Source: JAATGA01 sp047605605
Lineage (GTDB): Bacteria > Pseudomonadota > Alphaproteobacteria > Rhodobacterales > Rhodobacteraceae
DNA: 64,000 nt
Direction: 5' to 3'
NCBI GenBank assembly: GCA_047605605.1
Contig: JASGFG010000002.1
Coordinates: 33,727-97,726, forward strand
This document shows positions 56,615 through 64,000 of the stretch, piece after piece (the stretch's first letter is position 1; every line of letters begins with the position of its first letter). Made by a program: the position numbers and the translations under genes. The notes beneath the pieces are model-generated. The model was not told the origin of the DNA. It saw only the letters and a program-made list of their open reading frames with translations, and ran no database searches.

Positions 56615-58459
56615 ATGTTCCGCTTTTTCGAGAACCTCGTGGACCCTTATGGTCCCTACGAGCAGACAGATACGCCGCCCCGTCGCCTTTGGCCGTTCCT
56701 GAGGGACTATATCCGCCCCTTCCGCGCGGTATTTTCCGTCACGGCGCTGTTGTCGGTGATTGTCGCGGTCGCCGATGTGGCGCTGATCTGGTATGTCGGG
56801 CGGGTGGTGGACCTTCTGTCGCAAGGCTCGCCCGCCCAGGTCTGGGGGGATTACGGGGCCGAGATGATCACGGTGGCGGCGCTGGTGCTGATCCTGCGGC
56901 CGCTGATCATATCGGCGAATGTCGCGCTGTTGCACAACACGATCCTTCCGAACTTCGGCACGATGATCCGCTGGCGGGCGCATCGCCATGTGCTGCGCCA
57001 GCCGGTCGGCTGGTTCGAGGGCGATTTCGCCGGCCGCATCGCCAACCGCATCATGCAGACGCCCCCCGCGGCGGGCGATGCGGTGTTCCAGACCTTTGAC
57101 GCCATGGCCTTTGCCAGCGTCACCATCGTCGGCTCGCTCTACATGCTAGCGCAGGCGGATCTGCGGCTGGCCCTGCCGATGGCGATCTGGTTCGCGCTTT
57201 ATGCGGCACTTGTCCGCTGGACGCTGCGGCGCGCCGGGCCCGCGTCCAAGGCCAGTTCGGATGCGCGCTCGGCCGTCACCGGGCGGGTGGTCGATGCCTA
57301 TACCAACATCCATTCGGTCAAGCTCTTTGCCCATACCGACCACGAGGTTCTCTATGGCAAGGAGGCCATCGAGACGGCGCGCAGCACGTTCCAGTCGGAA
57401 ATGCGCATCGTCACGGTGATGGATCTGATGCTGACCGCGCTGAACGGGGCGCTGATCGTATCCGTCACCGGCCTTGCGATCTGGCTGTGGTATCACGGCA
57501 CGGCCACGGTCGGCACGGTCGCCGCGGCCTCGGCGCTGGTGCTGCGGCTGAACAACATGACCTATTGGGTGATGTGGGCGACGACCGCGCTGGTTCAGGC
57601 GCTTGGCGTCGTGGCCGAGGGGATGGAGACCATCACCCAGCCCATCGGCCTGACCGATGCGAAGGCGGCGGAGCCGCTGAAATTCGGCAAGGGCAGGGTC
57701 GAAATTGAAGGCGTCAGCCACCATTACGGCCGCGGGCACGGGGGCCTTGACCACATCAGCCTGACCGTCAGCCCCGGCGAAAAGATCGGCGTCGTCGGCC
57801 GGTCCGGCGCAGGGAAATCCACGCTGGTCAAGCTGATGCTGCGGTTCTACGACTGCGAGGGCGGGCGCATCCTGATCGACGGGCAGGACATCGCGCGCGT
57901 CACGCAGGACAGCCTGCGCCGCAAGATCGGCATGGTGCAGCAGGACTCCTCGCTGCTTCACCGTTCGGTCCGCGACAACATTCTTTACGGCCGCCCCGAC
58001 GCGACCGAGGCGCAGATGATCGCCGCCGCGAAACGTGCGGATGCGCATGACTTCATCCTGACGCTGGAAGACCCCGAGGGGCGCACCGGCTATGACGCGC
58101 ATGTGGGGGAACGCGGGGTGAAACTTTCGGGCGGCCAGCGGCAGCGGGTGGCGCTGGCCCGTGTGATCCTGAAGGACGCGCCGATCCTGATCCTGGACGA
58201 GGCGACATCGGCCCTGGACAGCGAGGCCGAAGCCACCATCCAGGAGGCGCTTTATGGCGTGATGGAGGGGAAAACCGTGATCGCCATCGCGCACCGCCTG
58301 TCGACCATCGCCGCGATGGACAGGATCGTCGTGCTGGAGGACGGCCATATCGCCGAACAGGGCAGTCACGCCGAATTGCTCGCCAGGGGCGGGCTTTACG
58401 CCAGATTCTGGGCACGCCAATCGGGCGGCTTCATCGGGCTGGAGGAGGATCAGGAATGA
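56615..58459 (+). CDS. ABC exporter half-transporter, first
   Basis: The 614-residue protein has a six-helix membrane domain and an ATPase. Motifs are Walker A GRSGAGKST, a Q-loop in GMVQQDSSL, signature LSGGQRQR, Walker B ILILDEAT and the switch IAHRLSTI, all complete. The frame overlaps the next half-transporter by ATGA, suggesting a heterodimeric exporter. Substrate unknown. Confidence 0.92.
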   Translation: MFRFFENLVDPYGPYEQTDTPPRRLWPFLRDYIRPFRAVFSVTALLSVIVAVADVALIWYVGRVVDLLSQGSPAQVWGDYGAEMITVAALVLILRPLIISANVALLHNTILPNFGTMIRWRAHRHVLRQPVGWFEGDFAGRIANRIMQTPPAAGDAVFQTFDAMAFASVTIVGSLYMLAQADLRLALPMAIWFALYAALVRWTLRRAGPASKASSDARSAVTGRVVDAYTNIHSVKLFAHTDHEVLYGKEAIETARSTFQSEMRIVTVMDLMLTALNGALIVSVTGLAIWLWYHGTATVGTVAAASALVLRLNNMTYWVMWATTALVQALGVVAEGMETITQPIGLTDAKAAEPLKFGKGRVEIEGVSHHYGRGHGGLDHISLTVSPGEKIGVVGRSGAGKSTLVKLMLRFYDCEGGRILIDGQDIARVTQDSLRRKIGMVQQDSSLLHRSVRDNILYGRPDATEAQMIAAAKRADAHDFILTLEDPEGRTGYDAHVGERGVKLSGGQRQRVALARVILKDAPILILDEATSALDSEAEATIQEALYGVMEGKTVIAIAHRLSTIAAMDRIVVLEDGHIAEQGSHAELLARGGLYARFWARQSGGFIGLEEDQE

Positions 58460-60309
58460 CGCTCACCGAACGGCTGGGCGGACTGGTCGATGCCTTCCGG
58501 CCCGCCGACGGCCCGCCGCCGCGCGATCTGGGCGCATTCTTCCGCTGGTGTCTGCAAGGGTCGTGGCCCGCGATGTGGCTGGCCGCCGCCATCTCGGCCG
58601 TCGCCGGCGCGACCGAAGTGCTTTCCGCCACCGTTCTGGGCTGGGTGGTGGATGCCGCAGCCTCGTCGGAACCCGTCGGCTTCTTCATCGCGCACTGGCC
58701 GCTGCTGGTGGGGTTCGTGGCCTTCTACATGGTGGTGCGGCCGCTGGCCTTTGGCCTGTCCTCGGCCTCGAACTCGATCATCGTGGGGCCGAACCTGTTA
58801 CCGCTGGTCCTCAGCCGCCTGCACCGCTGGACGCTGGGCCAAGCGGTGACCTTCTTCGACAACGATTTCGCCGGGCGCATCGCGCAGAAACAGATGCAGG
58901 CCGCCCGCGCCGCCACCGATGTGGTGACGGAAATGATCAACACCGTGGCCTTTGCCCTGGCCTCGGTGATCGGGTCGGTGCTGTTCCTGCTGGCGATCGA
59001 CTGGCGGATGGCGGTGGCGCTGGCCGTCTGGCTGGTGGCCTATGTCTGGCTGATCCGGTTCTTCATGCCGCGGGTTCGGGTGAATTCGGCGGCGCGGGCA
59101 GGGGCGCGGGCGATGGTGTCGGGGCAGGTCGTCGACACGATCACCAACATCAAGACGGTGAAGCTTTTCGCCCATGCGGCGCATGAGGATCGCGTCGCGC
59201 TGGACGCGATGGAGGTGTTCCGCGACCGCTCACTGGAATTCGGACAGATTTCCACATGGTTCCGCCTGTCGCTGATGACCCTGGCCGGGGTGCTGCCGGT
59301 GCTGCTGATCGGCGGCACGCTTTACCTCTGGACCGAAGGCGCGGCCACGGCGGGCGAGATCGCGGCGGCGGGGGCCATCGCCATCCGCATCGCGCAGATG
59401 TCGGGCTGGGTCAGCTTTACGCTGATGTCGATCTATACCTCGGTGGGCGAGGTCGAGGATGCGATGAATACCCTGGCCGTGCCGTATACGCTGGCGGATG
59501 AACCGGATGCGCGGGTGCTGAGCCGGGTCAGCGGCGCCATCGACTATGACCACGCGACCTTCGCCTATGGCAAGCGGCGCGGCGGGGTGCGCGATGTGGA
59601 TCTGCACATCCGCCCCGGTGAGCGGATCGGGATCGTCGGCGCCAGCGGCGCGGGGAAATCGACCCTGGTTTCGTTGCTTTTGCGGCTTTACGACGCGGAA
59701 TCCGGCAGGGTTCTGGTGGATGGCAACGACGTGCGCGAGGTGACGCAGGAATCCCTGCGCCGCAATATCGGCATGGTCACGCAGGAAACCGCGATGTTCA
59801 ATCGCACGGCGCGCGACAACATCCTGTATGGCCGCCCCGACGCCACCGAGGATGAGATGATCGCCGCCGCCCGCGCGGCCGAAGCGCATGATTTCATCAA
59901 ACTGATGCAGGACGACAAGGGCCGCAAGGGCTATGACGCCTTTCTGGGCGAACGGGGCGTGAAACTGTCAGGCGGCCAGCGCCAGCGGATCGCGCTGGCC
60001 CGCGCCTTCCTGAAGGACGCGCCGATCCTGGTGCTGGACGAGGCGACCAGCGCGCTGGACAGCGAGGTCGAGGCGTCGATCCAGTCGGCGCTGAAACGGG
60101 TGATGCAGGGCAAGACCGTTCTGGCCATCGCGCACCGCCTTTCGACCATTGCCGAGATGGACCGGATCATCGTCATGGAGGACGGCCGCATCGTCGAGGA
60201 AGGCAGCCATGACGCGCTGCTGGCCAGGAACGGGCTTTACGCGCGCTACTGGAACCGGCAGTCGGGCGGCTTTCTGGGAACCGAGGATCAGGACGAGGCC
60301 GCCGAATAG
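58456..60309 (+). CDS. ABC exporter half-transporter, second
   Basis: The 617-residue protein is a paralogue of the preceding one with the same layout: six helices, Walker A GASGAGKST, signature LSGGQRQR, Walker B ILVLDEAT and IAHRLSTI. Both members keep intact catalytic glutamates, unlike heterodimers with one dead site. It is coupled to the first gene by a four-base overlap. Confidence 0.92.
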   Translation: MTLTERLGGLVDAFRPADGPPPRDLGAFFRWCLQGSWPAMWLAAAISAVAGATEVLSATVLGWVVDAAASSEPVGFFIAHWPLLVGFVAFYMVVRPLAFGLSSASNSIIVGPNLLPLVLSRLHRWTLGQAVTFFDNDFAGRIAQKQMQAARAATDVVTEMINTVAFALASVIGSVLFLLAIDWRMAVALAVWLVAYVWLIRFFMPRVRVNSAARAGARAMVSGQVVDTITNIKTVKLFAHAAHEDRVALDAMEVFRDRSLEFGQISTWFRLSLMTLAGVLPVLLIGGTLYLWTEGAATAGEIAAAGAIAIRIAQMSGWVSFTLMSIYTSVGEVEDAMNTLAVPYTLADEPDARVLSRVSGAIDYDHATFAYGKRRGGVRDVDLHIRPGERIGIVGASGAGKSTLVSLLLRLYDAESGRVLVDGNDVREVTQESLRRNIGMVTQETAMFNRTARDNILYGRPDATEDEMIAAARAAEAHDFIKLMQDDKGRKGYDAFLGERGVKLSGGQRQRIALARAFLKDAPILVLDEATSALDSEVEASIQSALKRVMQGKTVLAIAHRLSTIAEMDRIIVMEDGRIVEEGSHDALLARNGLYARYWNRQSGGFLGTEDQDEAAE

Positions 60310-60374
60310 CCCCTTGACCCCGCCCGCGCCACAAGGCAGTCGCGGCGCAAAGCCACATCACGCAAGGGATTGCG

Positions 60375-61598
60375 ATGCAGCTGACCATCGAACGGCTGGG
60401 CCATCTGGGCGACGGCATCGCGCAGGGGCCGGATGGCCCCCTCTTCGTGCCGCAGACCCTGCCGGGCGAGATTGTGGAAGGCGAGGTGCAGGACGACCGG
60501 CTGGTGGGCGTGCGGATCGTCACCCCCTCGCCCGACCGGGTAAAGCCGCCCTGCCCCCATGCCCGCACCTGCGGCGGCTGTCTGATGCAGCACGCCTCGG
60601 ACGGCTTCGTGGCCGATTGGAAACAGGCGATCGTGCAGGGTGCGCTGGCGGGGCAAGGGCTGACGGCCGAGCTTCGGCCGATCCTGACCTCGCCCGCGCA
60701 AAGCCGGCGCCGGGCGACTCTGGCCGGGCGGAAAACCAAGGGCGGAACGCTGATCGGGTTCCATGCCCGTGCCTCGGACATGCTGGTCGCGGTGCCGAAC
60801 TGCAGACTGCTGCACCCCGATCTGGTCGCCGCCTTTCCCGCACTGGAAAGCCTGATCCGCATCGGCGGGTCGCGCACGGCGGAACTGGCGCTGACCGTGA
60901 CGCGCAGCCTTGCCGGCCCGGATGTCAGCGTGACCGGCGGCAAACCGCTGGATGCGGCGCTGCGGCTGGATCTGGCCCGCGCCTGCGAGGCCGGCGGCAT
61001 CGCCCGCCTGACCTGGCAGGGCGAGACGGTCGCCCTTGCCGCGAACCCGGTGCAAAGATTCGGCCCGGCGCAGGTGATACCGCCGCCCGGCGCCTTTCTT
61101 CAGGCGACCCCGCAGGGCGAGGCGGCGCTGGTGGCCGCGGTGCGTGCCGCCATCGGCCCTGCCCGGCGAATCGTCGATCTGTTCGCCGGTTGCGGCACCT
61201 TTTCGCTGCCCCTGGCCGAACAGGCCGAGGTTCATGCCGTCGAGGGCGAGGCCGCGATGATGGCTGCGCTGGACAAGGGCGCCCGCGCCACGCCCGGCCT
61301 GCGACGCATCACCACGGAAACCCGCGACCTCTTTCGCCGCCCGCTGGAACCGGACGAGTTCAAGGGGATTGAGGCCGTGGTCATCGACCCGCCCCGCGCC
61401 GGGGCCGAGGCGCAGACCGCCCGCCTTGCCGCCGCCCGCGTGCCGGTCATCGCCGCCGTTTCCTGCAACCCGGCGACCTTTGCCCGCGATGCCCGCATCC
61501 TGATCCAGGCGGGATACCGGCTGGACTGGGTGCAGGCCGTCGACCAGTTCCGCTGGTCGAGCCATGTCGAGCTTGCAGCCAGGTTCTGCCTGCCATGA
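60375..61598 (+). CDS. TrmA/RlmD-type RNA uracil-C5 methyltransferase
   Basis: The 407-residue enzyme has a possible 4Fe-4S cluster (C60, C66, C69 in PPCPHARTCGGC, and C143 in PNCRLL), the SAM motif DLFAGCGTF (268-276), DPPRAG (338-343) and the catalytic C364 in VSCNP. It methylates uracil C5 in 23S rRNA or tRNA; rRNA position is not decided here. The N-terminal TRAM domain is short. Confidence 0.9.
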   Translation: MQLTIERLGHLGDGIAQGPDGPLFVPQTLPGEIVEGEVQDDRLVGVRIVTPSPDRVKPPCPHARTCGGCLMQHASDGFVADWKQAIVQGALAGQGLTAELRPILTSPAQSRRRATLAGRKTKGGTLIGFHARASDMLVAVPNCRLLHPDLVAAFPALESLIRIGGSRTAELALTVTRSLAGPDVSVTGGKPLDAALRLDLARACEAGGIARLTWQGETVALAANPVQRFGPAQVIPPPGAFLQATPQGEAALVAAVRAAIGPARRIVDLFAGCGTFSLPLAEQAEVHAVEGEAAMMAALDKGARATPGLRRITTETRDLFRRPLEPDEFKGIEAVVIDPPRAGAEAQTARLAAARVPVIAAVSCNPATFARDARILIQAGYRLDWVQAVDQFRWSSHVELAARFCLP

Positions 61599-61693
61599 CA
61601 GATCCGTGAGCGATTTGAACCTTCGGGCATCTTTGCAGATGCGGGGATTTTCGCTATTCGTATGAAAAAAATGCGAGACAGAGCGGGCAGGCG

Positions 61694-62194
61694 ATGCGGT
61701 TCCTTCGGATTCTACTTCTTGTCGTTGCGGCATGTGGGCTGACCGCCTGCGGCAATTCCAAATTCAAGCGTTACAACGGGCCGGCCGTCACCCTGGTCGA
61801 GGTGCACAAGTCCGACCGCAAGATGTATCTTCTGCACGACAATCAAGTGCTGAAGGTCTATGACATCGGCTTGGGATTCCAGCCCTTCGGCCACAAGGAA
61901 TTCGAGGGCGACGGCAAGACGCCCGAAGGGCGGTATTTCATCAGCCACCGCAATCCCGATTCGCGCTATCACCTGTCGCTGGGGATTTCCTATCCGAACC
62001 CCTATGATGCGGCATTCGCGCAGTCGCAGGGCAAGATGCCGGGCGGCGACATCATGATCCACGGCGCGCCGCCCAAGGGCAAGCTGGCCACTAGCCGCGA
62101 CTGGACCGCAGGCTGCATCGCCGTGACCGACGACGAGATCGAGCGGATCTATTCGATGGTCAAACCCGGCACGCCGATCAACATCTTTCCCTGA
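61694..62194 (+). CDS. L,D-transpeptidase lipoprotein (YkuD domain)
   Basis: The 166-residue protein has a lipoprotein signal with C19 in LTACG. The YkuD catalytic pair is H123 (IMIHGAP) and C141 in SRDWTAGCIAV. It would cross-link or attach to peptidoglycan, or trim such links. It is close to a CAP lipoprotein and a second L,D-transpeptidase. Confidence 0.9.
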   Translation: MRFLRILLLVVAACGLTACGNSKFKRYNGPAVTLVEVHKSDRKMYLLHDNQVLKVYDIGLGFQPFGHKEFEGDGKTPEGRYFISHRNPDSRYHLSLGISYPNPYDAAFAQSQGKMPGGDIMIHGAPPKGKLATSRDWTAGCIAVTDDEIERIYSMVKPGTPINIFP

Positions 62195-62232
62195 CGGGCG
62201 GGGGCAGGCAGGACACGATCCGCGACATGAAC

Positions 62233-62260
62233 AGGGGGCCTTTCGGCCCCCTTCTTCTTT
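62233..62260 (+). terminator. terminator after the L,D-transpeptidase lipoprotein
   Basis: AGGGGGCC (62233-62240) and GGCCCCCT (62245-62252) pair around TTTC, followed by TCTTCTTT. It lies about 40 bases after the stop, before a convergent gene. Confidence 0.85.
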
Positions 62261-62276
62261 CGCGCGGTCGCGGTGA

Positions 62277-62792
62277 TCATTCGCCGGTCAGCAGCGTCCA
62301 CCAGATCTTGCCCTCGGGTTCCTGATACCAGGCAAACCCCAGTTCGCGCGCGCGCGGATCCAGCAGGACGTTGCGCTGGTCGGGCGCCTTCATCCACACG
62401 GCCAGCGTCTCCAGCTCGGTCTCGTAGGTTTCCGAGATCAGCTCGCCCAGCAGTTTCCCGCCATAGCCCACGCGCTGCACCCGCACCAGCGGCGACGACC
62501 CGTCCGAGCCGAAGTGCCACGGCCGGTTCTGCACCGACATGTCGCGCGAATGGGTTTCCGCCGCGGCATTCAGCATGGCGTTGAAGGCCAGCGGCTGCGC
62601 GCCCTTTGCCGACCGCAGCGAGTTCACCGCATCCAGAAGCCGGAAGGGGATCTGCTGCGCGACCTCGGGCGTGATGCGATAGACCTGCGGCAGCGGCTTG
62701 CCGTCCGGCCCCAGCGGCACGGCGGTCGCCGTCGAACAGGCGGCCAGCGCGGCCATGGCGCAAAGGGCAAGGGCATTCCGTCTGTTCATCAT
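62277..62792 (-). CDS. CAP/SCP-like domain lipoprotein
   Basis: The 171-residue protein has a lipoprotein-like signal (LALCAMAALAACS, cysteine near residue 19). The CAP fold shows LLDAVNSLRSAKGAQPLAFN, AAETHSRDMSVQNRPWHFG with conserved histidines, and a late GFAWYQ strand. Bacterial CAP proteins are extracellular, with unknown activity. ATG codons at 62792 and 62789 are both possible. It is divergent from the Tat-exported L,D-transpeptidase. Confidence 0.85.
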   Translation of the reverse strand: MMNRRNALALCAMAALAACSTATAVPLGPDGKPLPQVYRITPEVAQQIPFRLLDAVNSLRSAKGAQPLAFNAMLNAAAETHSRDMSVQNRPWHFGSDGSSPLVRVQRVGYGGKLLGELISETYETELETLAVWMKAPDQRNVLLDPRARELGFAWYQEPEGKIWWTLLTGE

Positions 62793-63003
62793 CCGTCCAT
62801 TCCGACTGGGTGGGGCCCGGCTGGGCCTGCCGCGACGCGGCGCGGACCCCTCATAGCGGATGGGCCTGCGCAGTTCAAACCCGATGCGGTCACAGGATCG
62901 ACATATCTGCATCACGTTGCCGATTGACGCGAGTTTGATTTGCGGCACCGCGCCGACAGGCATAAAAGCCGCCGGAAAGAGCAGACCAATGGAGATTTCC
63001 GCT

Positions 63004-63609
63004 ATGACCGGCGAAAGCAAAGGCGTGAACCGCCGCCTGTTCGTTGGCGGCGCGGCGCTGGCCCTTGGGGCCTCGGCGCTTCCGTCCTATGCCCAGCAGA
63101 CCACCATGCAGGGCACCACCGAGATGGAGGCGACCTCTGCGGTGCGCAACAACGCCTCCAGCTTCAGGATGCTGGACTGGCAGGATTATTTCGACAACAC
63201 CCGCAAGGGCGCGATCCTGGTCGACATCACCTCGCGCGCGCTGCATTTCTGGTCCGAGGACCAGGCCATCTACAAGCTTTATCCGACTTCGGTGCCCCTT
63301 TCGGACGAGCTGACCCGCAAGGGCCGGACCGAGGTGGTGACAAAGGTGGTCAACCCGCCGTGGCGCCCCACGCCCGAGATGAAAAAGCGCAATCCCGAAT
63401 GGCCCGATGTCGTGCAGGGCGGCGCACCGGACAACCCGCTGGGCACGCGCGCGCTTTACCTGTCGTGGACCTATTACCGCATCCATGGCACCCATGACAC
63501 GCGCAAGATCGGGCGGCGTTCCTCGAACGGCTGCGTCGGCCTTTACAACGAACACATCCAGGAGTTGTTCGAGCTGGCACAGGTCGGAACCCAAGTGTTG
63601 CTAATTTGA
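63004..63609 (+). CDS. Tat-exported L,D-transpeptidase (YkuD domain)
   Basis: The 201-residue protein has a twin-arginine leader (NRRLFVGGAALALGASAL, then PSYA). The YkuD catalytic residues are H161 (RIHGTH) and C177 in RRSSNGCVGLYN. It acts on tetrapeptide stems in the periplasm. I chose 63004 with GGAG nine bases before; an ATG at 62989 would add five residues. Confidence 0.88.
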   Translation: MTGESKGVNRRLFVGGAALALGASALPSYAQQTTMQGTTEMEATSAVRNNASSFRMLDWQDYFDNTRKGAILVDITSRALHFWSEDQAIYKLYPTSVPLSDELTRKGRTEVVTKVVNPPWRPTPEMKKRNPEWPDVVQGGAPDNPLGTRALYLSWTYYRIHGTHDTRKIGRRSSNGCVGLYNEHIQELFELAQVGTQVLLI

Positions 63610-63757
63610 CGACATCACGCGGGCGCGATGTGCCAACCTTCAGCAGCGCATTGCAATCCGGGAACCAAGATGTTTAGAGGGCAGTTACGAGGAATATCTT
63701 GGGTGCATGTGCCTGCCTCTGCTTAACATGGGGCCATGCGATAACTGGAGGTTGACT

Positions 63758-63943
63758 ATGAAGAAACTCGCGCTCGCCGCTGCCCTGTCGGTTACCGCTT
63801 CGACCGCTTTCGCTGGCGGCCTGGCTGAACCGGTGATGGAACCGGAAGTCGTCGTGAAAGAAACCAGCTCGTCGTCGTCGGCTGGCATCGTCGTTCCGCT
63901 GCTGCTGCTGCTCGTCGTGGCCGCTGCTGCTGCTTCGAACTGA
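63758..63943 (+). CDS. small secreted or membrane protein
   Basis: The 61-residue product has a signal-like start (MKKLALAAALSVTASTAFA), a short acidic middle (EPVMEPEVVVKE), a serine run and a hydrophobic segment ending VAAAAASN. GGAGG lies six bases before the ATG. After signal removal about 42 residues remain with one membrane span. I do not know its role. A strong terminator follows. Confidence 0.78.
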   Translation: MKKLALAAALSVTASTAFAGGLAEPVMEPEVVVKETSSSSSAGIVVPLLLLLVVAAAAASN

Positions 63944-63963
63944 TCTGACGATCGTTCTTCAGG

Positions 63964-64000
63964 AAGGGACGGCAGGCACCCCTGCCGTCCCTTTCCGTTT
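63964..64000 (+). terminator. terminator after the small secreted protein
   Basis: GGGACGGCAGG (63966-63976) and CCTGCCGTCCC (63981-63991) form a perfect 11-bp stem around CACC, followed by TTTCCGTTT to the window end. Confidence 0.85.

Noticed and set aside
56615..60309. Recent duplication of the two ABC half-transporters
   Set aside because: They share architecture and motifs but differ widely in the membrane domains, so the duplication, if any, is old.
1..64000. CRISPR array, prophage, transposon, integron or toxin-antitoxin system
   Set aside because: No regularly spaced repeats, transposase, integrase, phage structural genes or recognisable toxin-antitoxin pair were found anywhere in the window.

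Overview
The window is chromosomal DNA from a high-GC alphaproteobacterium, most likely a Paracoccus-like member of the Rhodobacteraceae. The evidence is the gene content: a COQ9-family gene divergent from rpsU, a malic enzyme fused to a phosphotransacetylase-like domain, a secreted protein ending in a VPLPA-CTERM-like tail, a receiver-SpoIIE phosphatase resembling rhodobacterial RbaY, and intergenic repeats of a kind I associate with this family. Nearly all genes are ordinary housekeeping or metabolic genes, packed tightly in short operons with many 1-4 base stop/start overlaps. I see no insertion sequence, integrase, prophage or CRISPR array.

Layout. 1-4.4 kb: end of an OmpR-type response regulator, a possible small RNA, exonuclease III, a GAF-domain protein, an HI0933-like flavoprotein and an MscS-type channel. 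4.4-9.1 kb: RNase R and two MFS transporters. 9.2-13.2 kb: a sulfate/thiosulfate uptake operon (small ORF, cysP, cysT, cysW, cysA) with an unusual front end and a short CysA. 13.4-17.9 kb: a NYN-LOTUS protein, a VPLPA-CTERM-like protein, a CoA-transferase, YbaK and methionine aminopeptidase. 18-25.1 kb: molybdopterin-binding, GNAT and OmpA-like proteins, a LysR regulator divergent from a 50-residue protein, three poorly known proteins and cardiolipin synthase. 25.2-30.7 kb: rpsU, COQ9, a quinone oxidoreductase, a DinB polymerase with an N-terminal CxxC pair, N-formylglutamate amidohydrolase, tRNA-Val, rpmJ and a CHAP protein.

30.7-38.3 kb: an RND efflux pump with its adaptor, then a galactonate branch (lactonase-like protein, dgoA, dgoK) with a divergent IclR regulator. 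38.35-38.86 kb is the only long gene-free stretch and is full of repeats and hairpins. 38.9-47.6 kb: trhO, pncA-pncB for NAD salvage, mutS, malic enzyme and a hemolysin III protein. 47.7-53.7 kb: an SCP2-fold protein, argG, a membrane protein, ilvA, a single-domain Hpt protein divergent from the receiver-SpoIIE phosphatase, and a NUDIX hydrolase. 53.8-64 kb: an hslO-NUDIX-cca operon, two overlapping ABC exporter half-transporters, a TrmA/RlmD-type RNA methyltransferase, and an envelope cluster of two L,D-transpeptidases, a CAP lipoprotein and a small secreted protein.

I found no clearly new large system. The places most worth a second look are the front end of the sulfate operon, the Hpt/phosphatase pair, the repeat-rich region after trhO with its in-frame extension beyond the stop, a hairpin between promoter and body of tRNA-Val, and a possible anti-Shine-Dalgarno small RNA before xth.
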